Source: Acidobacteriota bacterium (GTDB lineage: Bacteria; Acidobacteriota; UBA6911). Taken from it: DNA of 64,000 nt. Positions 6,981 to 17,168 of the stretch are shown piece by piece (position 1 is the first letter of the stretch; each line of letters begins with the position of its first letter). The translations under genes and the position numbers were made by a program. The stretch is from NCBI GenBank assembly GCA_012719455.1, contig JAAYAJ010000007.1, positions 1 to 64,000 of the forward strand, read 5' to 3'. The notes under the pieces were generated by a model, which had not been told where the DNA came from, did no database searches, and saw nothing but the letters and a program-made list of their open reading frames with translations.

Positions 6981-9431
6981 ATGATGGAGTTCGTGGAGGT
7001 CGCCGTACCGTCCGGCGTGCGCAGGACGTTCGCCTATTCGGTCCCGCGGGCGCTCGGCGCCCGGATCGCGGCGGGAATGCGCGTGCTGGTCCCTTTCGGG
7101 CGGAAGCTCGTGACCGGCTACGTCGTGGGAGAACTCGGAGCCGAAGCGGTCCGGGGGATCCGGCTGAAGGCGGTCGAAGAGCTGCTCGAGGCGCGGCCTT
7201 CGGTGACCCCGGAACTGGTCCGGACGGCGCTGTGGGTGAGCGAGTACTATTTCGCTCCTCCCGGGGAGGTGTTCCGCGCCTTGTTCCCCGCAGGGTCTCA
7301 GCTGCTCGGTGAGCGGGTAGCCTCGATCGCACCCAGGACGGCGGCGCTCTACGAGGGGGGCCTGCGCCCGATGGGGCTCGTGCCCCAGGAGGAGGCGCTT
7401 CTCGACACCCTCGCCCGGGAGGGGACGCTCACGGTCAGGGAACTGGCGCGCCGGGCGGGCGTGAAGGGGGCGGACGCCTGGGTGGAGTCGCTCGAAGCGG
7501 CGCGCCACATACGGCTCGAAATGCGCGTCGGCGGTGCGAAGAACAGGGAAAAGAAGCAATGGGGCATCAGGCGGTTGACGGTGGATGCGGATCCCTCCCT
7601 GCCCCCGGTGCAGCGACGCCTGTATGACGCGCTCGGCTCCGGCCGGATGGCGCTTGCGGAAGCGCTCGACCTGGCAGGCTGCTCCCGGAGCGTCGCCGCG
7701 GCTCTCGTGCGCAAGGGATTGGTCGCCGTCGCGCCGATGAAGATCGAGCGGATCCCCCGCGAACTTGAAACCGCAGGCGCGGGCGGAGAGTTTGAGCTGA
7801 CGCGCCACCAGCGGGAAGTGGTCGACGGTATCCTCCGCCTGATGCGGCGGCCGGAGGCTGCGCGCTGCCTGGTTCACGGGGTGACCGGGAGCGGTAAAAC
7901 GGAGACCTACCTGAGGCTGATCAGCGAGGCGCTCCGGATGGGGAAGTCGGCGCTGTTTCTGGTGCCGGAGATCGGGCTCACGCCCCTGCTCAGCCGCCTG
8001 GTGGTCTCGCGTTTCCCGGGGCTGGTTTCGATGTTGCACAGCGGCATGAGCCCCGGGGAGCGCTACGACCAGTGGAGCCGCATCCGCGACGGGGACGCGC
8101 GGGTGGTGGTGGGGACGCGCTCGGCGGTGTTCGCGCCGCTGGAGGACCCCGGCCTGGTGATCATCGACGAGGAACAGGACGGCTCCTACAAACAGGACGA
8201 ATCTCCCTGCTACCACGCGCGCGAGGTGGCCTGGCACCGCATGCGCCAATCGGGGGGGGTGCTCGTGATGGGATCGGCCACGCCTTCGATCGAGACCTAC
8301 CACCTGGCGGTTCGCGAGCGGAAGGCGGCCTACTTCCACATTCCCGAAAGAATCGAAGCGAGGCCGCTGCCCCGGGTGACCATCGTCAACATGGCCGAAG
8401 AGTTCCGGCGCGCGGGGAGGAACGTCGTGATCTCGAGCCCGCTCGCCGCGGAACTCGATGAATGCATGCGGCGGGGGGAACAGGCGATCGTCCTGCTCAA
8501 CCGGCGCGGTTTCGCGCGTTCGCTCCTCTGCCGCAGCTGCGGCCACGTCTATGTCTGCCGGGACTGCAGCATCAGCATGACCTATCACCGGCAGGAGAAC
8601 CGGCTGGCCTGCCACTACTGCGGGAGCAAGAGCGAGGTCCCGTCGCTGTGCATCAACTGCGGAGGCGCTTACATCCATTATTCGGGGGTGGGGACCGAAC
8701 AGCTGGAATCTCTGCTCGTGGAGCTTTTGCCGCAGGCACGCATCGCGCGCCTCGACAGGGATACCACGCGGCGCCGGGGCGTGCTCCGCTCGACGCTGGT
8801 TGATTTCGCCGAACGCAGGCTGGACGTGCTGGTCGGCACCCAGATGCTGGCCAAAGGGCACGACTTTCCGGATGTGACCCTGGTGGGGGTTGTGGCCGCC
8901 GACGCGGGGCTGCAGTTTCCGGACTTTCGGTCGGCCGAGCGGACCTTCCAGCTGCTGACCCAGGTCGCGGGGCGCGCCGGGCGCGGGGAGACGCCGGGGA
9001 GGGTGATCATCCAGTCATACTACCCCGACCATTACGCGCTCCAGTTCGCCCGCGCCCAGGATTATGCCGGTTTCTACGGGCGGGAGATCGAGTTCCGGCG
9101 CCTGATGGGGTATCCCCCCTTCCGCGATCTTGTGCAGATCCTGGTAAGCGACCCCGATTACGACCGGGCGATGCGGGCGGCGGAAACACTCGCCGCCTCC
9201 CTCAAGCGCCACGCTTCGACGGTTGCGGGGGAGGATCGGCCGCGGGTGCTGGGGCCCGCCATGGCCCCGATGGAGAAGCTGAGGGGGAAGTACCGGGTGC
9301 AGATCCTGCTCAAGAGCGGGCCGGGCGCGGGCGGGGCACGGGTGCTCGGTGGTTGCCTCGAGGAGGCGGCCTCGGGGAAGGCGCGCGCGGAGAAGGTTCA
9401 TGTGGACATCGACCCGCTGTCGCTGCTGTAG
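6981..9431 (+). CDS. priA: Primosomal protein N', replication restart helicase PriA
   Basis: The 816-residue product has the PriA layout: an N-terminal 3'-DNA-binding domain (FAYSVP, PFGRKLVTGYV), a helicase domain with Walker A GVTGSGKTETYL, motif II IIDEEQDGSYKQ, and a zinc region with four CxxC-type pairs (CRSC, CRDC, CHYC, CINC) inserted before helicase lobe 2 (TQMLAKGHDFP, QVAGRAGRG). PriA reloads DnaB at stalled forks. Motif II reads DEEQ where most PriA proteins have DEEH. GAGG five bases upstream supports the ATG at 6981; a second ATG follows directly at 6984. The stop codon lies in the loop of a perfect hairpin. Confidence 0.96.
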   Translation: MMEFVEVAVPSGVRRTFAYSVPRALGARIAAGMRVLVPFGRKLVTGYVVGELGAEAVRGIRLKAVEELLEARPSVTPELVRTALWVSEYYFAPPGEVFRALFPAGSQLLGERVASIAPRTAALYEGGLRPMGLVPQEEALLDTLAREGTLTVRELARRAGVKGADAWVESLEAARHIRLEMRVGGAKNREKKQWGIRRLTVDADPSLPPVQRRLYDALGSGRMALAEALDLAGCSRSVAAALVRKGLVAVAPMKIERIPRELETAGAGGEFELTRHQREVVDGILRLMRRPEAARCLVHGVTGSGKTETYLRLISEALRMGKSALFLVPEIGLTPLLSRLVVSRFPGLVSMLHSGMSPGERYDQWSRIRDGDARVVVGTRSAVFAPLEDPGLVIIDEEQDGSYKQDESPCYHAREVAWHRMRQSGGVLVMGSATPSIETYHLAVRERKAAYFHIPERIEARPLPRVTIVNMAEEFRRAGRNVVISSPLAAELDECMRRGEQAIVLLNRRGFARSLLCRSCGHVYVCRDCSISMTYHRQENRLACHYCGSKSEVPSLCINCGGAYIHYSGVGTEQLESLLVELLPQARIARLDRDTTRRRGVLRSTLVDFAERRLDVLVGTQMLAKGHDFPDVTLVGVVAADAGLQFPDFRSAERTFQLLTQVAGRAGRGETPGRVIIQSYYPDHYALQFARAQDYAGFYGREIEFRRLMGYPPFRDLVQILVSDPDYDRAMRAAETLAASLKRHASTVAGEDRPRVLGPAMAPMEKLRGKYRVQILLKSGPGAGGARVLGGCLEEAASGKARAEKVHVDIDPLSLL

Positions 9432-9443
9432 CGACAGCGGGTC
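9411..9443 (+). terminator. Perfect 14-bp hairpin spanning the priA stop codon
   Basis: Bases 9411-9424 and 9430-9443 are exact inverted complements with a five-base loop; the priA TAG (9429-9431) straddles the loop and the 3' arm. No T-run follows. It sits between the convergent priA and a minus-strand gene, so it could end transcripts from either side or protect 3' ends. Confidence 0.5.
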
Positions 9444-9484
9444 GGGCGCGGGGCGTTCGGCCGGAACAAACCCGCCGAACCGGA

Positions 9485-10009
9485 TCACTCCCCGTCAGAG
9501 GGGGGCGGGGGGAGCGGCGGCGCTCCCACCTCCCGCTTCTCCATCAGCGCGACTCCCACGGCGCCCCCCAGCATGGCGAACAGGCAGTAGAGAATCAGGG
9601 AGACGACCAGGCTGGAGACGAAAAGCAGCACCGGGAAGTTCCCGCTCGAGGTCAGGGCCTCCAGCATTTTGAGGGTCTCGGGAGGCACGTCGGACATCCC
9701 GGCGAGCTTCGCGCGCATCTCTTCGATGACGCGGGCGGTTGTATCCCCGGTCAGGAAATGCAGGGGGATGGAGAACAGCGCATAGACCGCGGTGCCGATC
9801 GCGCCCGTGAGGGCGCCGAGCGCGGCCCCGCGTCCCAGGGTGACGACGGCCGGGGAAGCCTTGACGTACAGGTGGGCCGCAAGCCCCCCTCCCAGCACCG
9901 CCCAGGCGCAACAGAAGCAGTTGAGGGCGCCGACGATGGGGAGGGCTGACAGCACCCCCAACAGTACGCCCCCGGCCAGCGCCGGTTTCCACATCGTTTC
10001 ATCATTCAT
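9485..10009 (-). CDS. Small membrane protein of unknown function
   Basis: The 174-residue protein has hydrophobic stretches near residues 10-45 (GGVLLGVLSALPIVGALN, with an NCFCCAW cysteine cluster), about 55-85 and about 120-155, so four membrane helices are likely. The C-terminus is Pro-rich (PPLPPPP). I do not recognise the family. The start is the ATG overlapping the upstream stop codon (ATGA at 10006-10009); an in-frame ATG two codons earlier (10015) is equally possible. It is translationally coupled to the DUF2085-like gene and probably acts with it in the membrane. Confidence 0.7.
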   Translation of the reverse strand: MNDETMWKPALAGGVLLGVLSALPIVGALNCFCCAWAVLGGGLAAHLYVKASPAVVTLGRGAALGALTGAIGTAVYALFSIPLHFLTGDTTARVIEEMRAKLAGMSDVPPETLKMLEALTSSGNFPVLLFVSSLVVSLILYCLFAMLGGAVGVALMEKREVGAPPLPPPPSDGE

Positions 10010-10479
10010 GGACATTCTCCCTCCAGCGGCCGCCGCGCGGCGGATTCTGCCAGTGCGCGCATCAGCAGGGTGGATATCATATAGCCTAAAAAGACGCCGG
10101 AGCCCGTGCGGCTCCAGTGCGCGCCGGACCAGAGCCCGGCGCGCGCGAGCGCGGTGTCGATCAGCACGGGAAGCAGGGCCGCCAGCAGCCAGCGGCGGCG
10201 GGCGCGCGGGCTTCCTGAGAATCCCGGCACAGGGGCCACGATCCCCGCGAAAAGTCCCAGGTAAATGCCCACGCATCGGTGGCACGCCGCAAGGGGTAGT
10301 CCGGCCAGGGTGAAGGAGCGCCCGGGCAGCTGGTGGCAGAAGAAGGAAAAACCCCAATAAAGGGGAAGGGCGCCCGGCTCCCCGCGCGCCAGCAGGAGGG
10401 GGGCTGCGACGGTCAGGACGCAGACGAGGCCCCAGCCGAGGGCGAGCAGGATGCGGACGCTGGAGACTGTGGATTTCAT
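10006..10479 (-). CDS. DUF2085-like membrane protein
   Basis: The 157-residue polytopic protein contains the DUF2085 hallmarks FFCHQLPGRSF and CHRCVGIYLG, with three or four hydrophobic segments. The two Cys/His motifs could bind metal or form disulfides, but no activity is established for the family. It leads a two-gene minus-strand unit with the small membrane protein downstream (overlapping stop/start). Start ATG at 10479; weak upstream ribosome binding site. Confidence 0.75.
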   Translation of the reverse strand: MKSTVSSVRILLALGWGLVCVLTVAAPLLLARGEPGALPLYWGFSFFCHQLPGRSFTLAGLPLAACHRCVGIYLGLFAGIVAPVPGFSGSPRARRRWLLAALLPVLIDTALARAGLWSGAHWSRTGSGVFLGYMISTLLMRALAESAARRPLEGECP

Positions 10480-10801
10480 GGTCGACTCCGCGCGCCATTA
10501 TACCCGAAAGCGCCGGTGGGGAGCGCGGAGATCTTCCAGCGTGACCGTTAGTCAATGAAAGTAATTTTCATAATCGAAAGGCCGATCCTGAAGGTATAAA
10601 TCAATTTCGCTGTCGAAAATGTCGGTCCGACCTAGGGGAGGAAACAGGACTCCCAGGGCGCCGGAGGCGGCCCGTTTTCCATCCAGGATCCCAGATTTTG
10701 TGATCCCGAGAAATGTCGGCACTGCATCTTGTGGAAATTTCCAATATTTTCTTGACAAGCTATTTCGATTCCCTTATACCAAGGTCGAAAGGTCGCGCGT
10801 A
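10480..10801. other. Divergent intergenic region
   Basis: This 322-base gap separates the DUF2085 gene from the ATP-grasp operon. It holds a hyphenated palindrome ATGAAA-n5-TTTCAT (10555-10571), a short GTCGG-t-CCGAC palindrome near 10622 and the promoter of the plus-strand operon at its right end. A minus-strand frame at 10552-10758 has no recognisable content. Confidence 0.5.
10752..10780 (+). promoter_or_regulatory. Promoter of the ATP-grasp/KamA operon
   Basis: A consensus TTGACA at 10752-10757 and TATACC at 10775-10780 are separated by 17 bases. Predicted start near 10787, about 15 bases before the ATG at 10802. No clear ribosome binding site fits in this short leader. Confidence 0.7.
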
Positions 10802-11878
10802 ATGCGAGTGGGCTTAACATTTAACCTGAAACAGGAGATCGGGGGAGAGGCCCAGGAACCTCCGGGCGGCGGCGCCAAAAAAACCGGGGGGAGCGCCAAA
10901 AATACTGGCGGCGGCGCCGAAGTCCGGGCGGACGCCCAGGCCGAGTGGGACTCCTCCGAGACCATCGCCGCGGTTCGGGCGGCCCTGGAAGAGCGGCACG
11001 AGGTCGTGCCGATCGACGCCGGAGGGGACCCCTGGGGGGAGCTTCTGAGGGCTCGACCCGATATCGTTTTCAACATGGCCGAGGGGGCGGTCGGAGCCTG
11101 CCGGGAAGGGTTCATTCCCGCGATCCTGGAGCACCTCGGGATACCGTATACCGCCAGCGACCCGCTGACGCTCAACATCTGCCTGGACAAATCCCGCACC
11201 AAGGAGATCCTTGCTTATTACGGGCTGCCGGTAGCGCCCTTTTACGTAGCCGAGACTGCGGACTTCGAATCCGACGGCCTCCGCTACCCCCTGATGGTCA
11301 AGCCGCTCCACGAAGGATCGAGCATCGGCATCCGGAACGACTCTCTGGTGCGCACGCGCGCGGAGCTGCGCGATCGGGTCGCGTGGCTGCTTGAAACCTA
11401 CCGGGAGCCCGCGCTGGTGGAGGAATTTCTCCCGGGGCGGGAATTCACCGCTTCCATCCTGGGCAACGGCGCGGAAGCCCGGGTGCTGCCGCTCGTGGAA
11501 ATCCTTTTCGATTCCCTCCCCGGAGGGGTAAACCCGATCTACTCCTACGAAGCCAAATGGATTTGGGATCAAAGTTCGAATCCGCTGGACATTTTCGCCT
11601 GCCCGGCATGCGTCGATCCGGCCCTGCGGGCCGAGATCGAAAACGCGTGTTTGCGCGCCTACGGCGTCCTGCGCTGCCGTGACTGGTGCCGCATCGACGT
11701 GCGGCTGGACGCCGCCGGCAAGCCCCACATTCTCGAGGTCAACCCTCTTCCCGGGGTGCTGCCCCGGCCGGAGGACAATTCCTGTTTCCCAAAATCGGCG
11801 CGGGCGGCCGGCATGAGCTACCCACAGCTGATCAACGAGGTCCTGGACATCGCGTGCAAGCGCTGCGGGTTGAGATGA
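10802..11878 (+). CDS. D-alanine-D-alanine ligase-like ATP-grasp enzyme 1
   Basis: ATP-grasp ligases activate a carboxylate as acyl-phosphate and couple it to an amine. This 358-residue protein begins MRVGLTFNL and shows FNMAEG (residues about 96-101), the ATP-lysine/Ser-loop region VKPLHEGSSIGI, EEFLPGREFTASILG and the metal-binding VNPLPG. It differs from housekeeping Ddl in sequence and context: it is followed, with stop/start overlap, by a second ATP-grasp protein, a GNAT and a KamA-like enzyme. Residues 22-40 are an odd Gly/Lys/Thr insertion made of 21-base repeats just after the first strand. Substrates are unknown; the context suggests an unusual amino acid such as beta-lysine. The ATG is placed by family alignment and the promoter. 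Confidence 0.85.
   Translation: MRVGLTFNLKQEIGGEAQEPPGGGAKKTGGSAKNTGGGAEVRADAQAEWDSSETIAAVRAALEERHEVVPIDAGGDPWGELLRARPDIVFNMAEGAVGACREGFIPAILEHLGIPYTASDPLTLNICLDKSRTKEILAYYGLPVAPFYVAETADFESDGLRYPLMVKPLHEGSSIGIRNDSLVRTRAELRDRVAWLLETYREPALVEEFLPGREFTASILGNGAEARVLPLVEILFDSLPGGVNPIYSYEAKWIWDQSSNPLDIFACPACVDPALRAEIENACLRAYGVLRCRDWCRIDVRLDAAGKPHILEVNPLPGVLPRPEDNSCFPKSARAAGMSYPQLINEVLDIACKRCGLR
10865..10918 (+). repeat. 21-base tandem repeat inside ATP-grasp gene 1
   Basis: About 2.6 copies of a 21-base unit encode GGGAKKT, GGSAKNT and GGGA (10865-10885, 10886-10906, 10907-10918). The copies differ by a few bases, so it is an older expansion. It adds a flexible loop to the N-terminal domain. Confidence 0.7.
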
Positions 11879-12921
11879 TGGAAGCCTGTGACTGCGTCGT
11901 GCTCTACAACTCGGCGGCAACGGCGGAGAAGCCGGGAAGCCGGGAGAAGAGCTATCCTGCCACCACGGCGCGCGAGGACGTGGGGGCGATCGCGGGCAGC
12001 CTGGCGGGCGCGGGATACCGACCGGAGGTGATCGCCGTCGGGCGTGTCACCGCGGACCTGATCCGCAGGCTGCTCGAGCTTGCACCCAGGTTCGCCTTCA
12101 ACCTGTGCGAGGAGATTGACGGGGACAGCGGGATGGAGATGGCCTTCGCCGGCCTGCTGGAACTGCTCGGGATCCCCTTCACCGGCTCCGACTCTTTTGC
12201 GCTGGGGCTGGCATTGGACAAGTTCCGGGTCAAACAGCTGCTCGAGGCCGAGGGGATCCCCGTTCCCCTGGGGGGCATCTGCCGCCCCGGGTCGACGTCC
12301 ATGTTTCCCCCCGGCATGAAATTCCCCGTGATCGTCAAGCCGGGGCGCGAGGATGCCAGCTTGGGAGTCAACGGCGATTCGGTGTGCGCCACGGCGGAAG
12401 AGGTCGGGCGGCAGGTGCGCTACATCCACGACGTCTACCGGCAGGAGGCGCTGATCGAGGAGTTCCTCGACGGGCGCGAGTTCAATGTTTCGGTGATCGG
12501 GGAGGAGGAGCCGGAGGTGCTGGCGGTCTCCGAGATCGACTTCGCCCGCCTGCCGGCGAACGAACCGAAAATTGTCAGCTACCGTGCGAAATGGGACGAA
12601 ACGAGCGCCCAGTTCGGCGGGACCACGCCTATCTGCCCCGCCGCAATTCCGGAGGGGATGAAGGAACGGATCGACTCGATTGCGCTCGCCAGTTACCGCG
12701 CCGTCGGTTGCCGGGATTACGCCCGCGTCGACATGCGCACCGACGCGAGCGGCGCCGTGTACGTGCTCGAGGTCAATCCGAACCCCGATCTCTCCCCGCA
12801 GGCGGGTTTTGCCGGGGCCGCGCGGGCGGCCGGCTTTTCCTATGCCGATATCGTTCTGCGCATCAGCGAAAGCGCCATCGCCCGCGGCGACCGGTTCGAG
12901 CCGGCAATCCATGCATTCTGA
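11875..12921 (+). CDS. D-alanine-D-alanine ligase-like ATP-grasp enzyme 2
   Basis: This 348-residue ATP-grasp protein shares the fold but not close identity with its neighbour. Visible motifs are FNLCEEIDGDSGMEM (residues about 74-88), IVKPGREDASLGV, EEFLDGREFNVSVIG, CRDYARVDMR and the metal-binding VNPNPDLS. The start ATGATG overlaps the stop of the first ligase at 11875-11878, so the two are translationally coupled. Paired ligases usually act in sequence or as a heteromer. Together with the downstream acetyltransferase and aminomutase they look like a small biosynthetic pathway; the product is not predictable from sequence alone. Confidence 0.85.
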   Translation: MMEACDCVVLYNSAATAEKPGSREKSYPATTAREDVGAIAGSLAGAGYRPEVIAVGRVTADLIRRLLELAPRFAFNLCEEIDGDSGMEMAFAGLLELLGIPFTGSDSFALGLALDKFRVKQLLEAEGIPVPLGGICRPGSTSMFPPGMKFPVIVKPGREDASLGVNGDSVCATAEEVGRQVRYIHDVYRQEALIEEFLDGREFNVSVIGEEEPEVLAVSEIDFARLPANEPKIVSYRAKWDETSAQFGGTTPICPAAIPEGMKERIDSIALASYRAVGCRDYARVDMRTDASGAVYVLEVNPNPDLSPQAGFAGAARAAGFSYADIVLRISESAIARGDRFEPAIHAF

Positions 12922-13411
12922 CCAGCGGCCCGCCGTGCGGGTCAGGCCGATGACGAGGGAGGATCGCGCGGAGGTGGCCGGGCTCATTGACGGAGTCGAA
13001 AATTTCAACCCGGTGGAGAAAGAGTGCGCCCTGGAACTGGTGGACATCTACCTCGACGATCCCGGCCAGACCGATTACGCGTTCGCGGTGGCGTCGGGGG
13101 AGACGGCGGAGATCCAAGGCTACATATGCTGGGGGCCCGTGCCGCTGACGCGGGGGACCTTCGACCTTTACTGGATCGCTACGCGGCGCGCGGCGCGGGG
13201 GCGCGGATTCGGGCGCGAGCTCGTCGGGCACGTGGAGCGGGTCCTCGGTGCGGCCGGGGGGCGTCTGCTGGTTGCCGAGACTTCGGCGAAATCGTCGTAC
13301 CGCAAGACCATCGAATTCTATCGAAGCCTGGGATTCGAGGAAGCATCGCACATAGCGGATTTCTACGATGTCGGGGATGACAGGCTGATTTTCGTCAAGC
13401 GGCTTTCCTGA
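12911..13411 (+). CDS. GNAT family N-acetyltransferase
   Basis: The 166-residue protein has the GNAT acetyl-CoA loop RRAARGRGFGREL after a YWIATRR beta strand, and the late motif KTIEFYRSLGFEE typical of this fold. It transfers an acyl group from a CoA thioester to an amine. It overlaps the end of ATP-grasp gene 2 by 11 bases and is followed 19 bases later by the aminomutase. In archaea and some bacteria a lysine 2,3-aminomutase is paired with a beta-lysine N6-acetyltransferase (AblA/AblB), so acetylation of beta-lysine or of its ligated product is a reasonable inference. Start at 12911 chosen because the family domain begins a few residues later. Confidence 0.85.
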   Translation: MHSDQRPAVRVRPMTREDRAEVAGLIDGVENFNPVEKECALELVDIYLDDPGQTDYAFAVASGETAEIQGYICWGPVPLTRGTFDLYWIATRRAARGRGFGRELVGHVERVLGAAGGRLLVAETSAKSSYRKTIEFYRSLGFEEASHIADFYDVGDDRLIFVKRLS

Positions 13412-13430
13412 CAGGGAGAAGACCTCACTC

Positions 13431-14525
13431 ATGGAACGGATGGAGCAGTGGACGATTGACCTGCGAAACAGCGTCACGGGCGGTGGACCCCTCGCCAGGG
13501 ATTTCGGCGCGGACGCCGAGGAGATCGACGCCGTGTGCCGGAACTACCCGATGCGCATTCCGCGCTACTACTACAACCTGATTGCGGAAAAAGGGGATCC
13601 CATCTGGATGCAGTCGGTGCCGTCGATACGGGAGATGATGGACGAGAGCGCCCCCGAGGACCCGCTGCACGAGGAGGAGGACAGCCCGGTGCCGCGCCTG
13701 ACCCACCGCTACCCCGACCGCGTGCTCCTGCTGATCACCGACCGGTGCCCCATGTACTGCCGGTTCTGCACGCGCAAGAGGATGGTGGGACGCACCAGCA
13801 CCATCACCGAAAAGACCATCGCAATGGGCATCGACTACATCCGGAGCCACACCGAGATCCGCGACATCCTCCTTTCGGGCGGCGACCCGCTGATGGTCAA
13901 CGACCGCAAGCTGGAGCAGATCATTGCGCGGTTGCGCGCCATCCCGCACGTCGAGATCATCCGCATCGGCACGCGTTTCCCCTGCGTCCTGCCGAGCCGG
14001 ATCAGCGACGCGCTCTGCGACATGCTCAAGAAGTACCACCCCATCTTCATCAACACCCATTTCAACCACCCGAGGGAGATCACCCCGCAGGCGCGGGAGG
14101 CGTGCGAGCGCCTGGCTAACGCCGGGATCCCGGTCGGCTGCCAAACCGTGCTTCTGAAGGGGGTCAACGACGACCCCCTGGTGCTCAAGGAACTGATGCA
14201 CAAGCTGCTGATGATGAGGGTGCGCCCCTATTACCTCTACCAGGCCGACCTCACGCGCGGCACCAACCATTTCCGGACCCGGGTGGAAAGGGGCTTGGAG
14301 ATCATGCAGTCCCTGCGGGGCTACACCACGGGGTTCGGCGTGCCGCAGTTGGTCATCGACGCCCCGGGCGGGGGCGGGAAGATCCCCCTGATGCCCGACT
14401 ACGTCGTCCGGTTCGACGAGAAGGAGATCATCCTGCGCAATTTCGAGGGGAAAGAGTATCGTTACCCGCAGGCGGACCAGCCCTACGTCAAGGACACGCG
14501 CGACGTCGAGCTGATCAACTTCTAG
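13431..14525 (+). CDS. Lysine 2,3-aminomutase-like radical SAM/PLP enzyme (KamA family)
   Basis: The 364-residue protein carries the radical SAM motif CPMYCRFC (Cys 106, 110, 113). The PLP lysine is in DAPGGGGK (Lys317). The two aspartates that hold the lysine side-chain amine in clostridial KamA are conserved (Asp273 in QADL, Asp310 in DAPGGGGK), as is the carboxylate-binding Arg after the cluster (Arg115). L-lysine, or a peptidyl lysine, is therefore the likely substrate and beta-lysine the product. It lacks about 50 N-terminal residues of the clostridial enzyme, nearer the size of EpmB, but no EF-P or EpmA gene is nearby. It is last in the operon with two ATP-grasp ligases and a GNAT. A GGGAGAAG ribosome binding site precedes the ATG. 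Confidence 0.88.
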   Translation: MERMEQWTIDLRNSVTGGGPLARDFGADAEEIDAVCRNYPMRIPRYYYNLIAEKGDPIWMQSVPSIREMMDESAPEDPLHEEEDSPVPRLTHRYPDRVLLLITDRCPMYCRFCTRKRMVGRTSTITEKTIAMGIDYIRSHTEIRDILLSGGDPLMVNDRKLEQIIARLRAIPHVEIIRIGTRFPCVLPSRISDALCDMLKKYHPIFINTHFNHPREITPQAREACERLANAGIPVGCQTVLLKGVNDDPLVLKELMHKLLMMRVRPYYLYQADLTRGTNHFRTRVERGLEIMQSLRGYTTGFGVPQLVIDAPGGGGKIPLMPDYVVRFDEKEIILRNFEGKEYRYPQADQPYVKDTRDVELINF

Positions 14526-16328
<1,803 letters not shown>

Positions 16329-16349
16329 TCATCGGAGGTCGCCGGGAAC

Positions 16350-17168
16350 ATGGCACAAGTCAAGGTCGGCCCGCTGAAACTGGGGAAGGGCCCATTTTTC
16401 ATCGCGGGTCCCTGCGTGATCGAGAGCGAGAGCCACTGCCTGCGGATGGCCGAAAGGCTTGCCGGATACGGGGCGCGGCTGGGGGTCCCGATTGTTTTCA
16501 AGGCCTCCTTCGACAAGGCCAACCGGACATCGGGCCGGTCCTACCGCGGACCGGGGCTGGAGGAGGGGCTGCGCATTCTCGAGCGGGCGCGCGCCGTGAG
16601 CGGCCTTCCCATCCTGAGCGATGTGCACGAAACGGTCCAGGTGGCGGCGGCCGCCGAGGTGCTCGACGTGCTGCAGGTCCCGGCCTTTCTCTGCCGGCAG
16701 ACCGATCTCATCCGCGCCGCCGCCGCGAGCGGCCGCTGCGTGAACCTGAAAAAGGGACAATTCCTCTCGCCGGCCGAAATGGGCAAGGTGCTCGAAAAGG
16801 CAAAGGAGGGGGGGAATCGGAACATCCTCCTGACCGAACGCGGGACCACCTTCGGCTACCACAACCTCGTGGTCGATTTCCGCTCCTTCGTCATCATGCG
16901 CTCCTTCGGCCAGCCCGTGGTTTTCGACGTCACCCACAGCGTTCAGGCGCCGGGAGGGCAGGGGGACCGCTCCGGGGGGGATTCCCGCTTCGTGCCGGCG
17001 CTGGCGCGGGCGGGGGCGGCCATAGGGGTGGACGGCTTTTTCCTCGAGGTGCACGACAACCCCGAGCGCGCCCTTTCGGACGGTCCCAACAGCCTGAAAC
17101 TCTCCGGGTTCCCCCGCCTGGTGCGGGAGATCCTCTCCATCCGCGCCGCCCTGGGAGGTCGGCCATGA
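16350..17168 (+). CDS. kdsA: 3-deoxy-8-phosphooctulonate synthase (Kdo-8-phosphate synthase)
   Basis: KdsA condenses arabinose-5-phosphate with phosphoenolpyruvate to make Kdo-8-phosphate for the lipopolysaccharide inner core. The 272-residue protein shows [25 protein letters not shown], the [16 protein letters not shown] block and [17 protein letters not shown] lies 11 bases before the ATG. The next gene, the enzyme supplying arabinose-5-phosphate, starts in its stop codon (ATGA). Confidence 0.96.
   Translation: MAQVKVGPLKLGKGPFFIAGPCVIESESHCLRMAERLAGYGARLGVPIVFKASFDKANRTSGRSYRGPGLEEGLRILERARAVSGLPILSDVHETVQVAAAAEVLDVLQVPAFLCRQTDLIRAAAASGRCVNLKKGQFLSPAEMGKVLEKAKEGGNRNILLTERGTTFGYHNLVVDFRSFVIMRSFGQPVVFDVTHSVQAPGGQGDRSGGDSRFVPALARAGAAIGVDGFFLEVHDNPERALSDGPNSLKLSGFPRLVREILSIRAALGGRP

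Noticed and set aside
10552..10758. 68-codon minus-strand frame over the ATP-grasp operon promoter
   Set aside because: It covers clear promoter elements and has no protein family features.
13431..14525. EpmB (EF-P beta-lysylation) as the identity of the KamA-like gene
   Set aside because: Size is similar, but EpmA and EF-P genes are absent nearby and the gene is in an operon with ATP-grasp ligases and a GNAT; kept as KamA-family with lysine as likely substrate.
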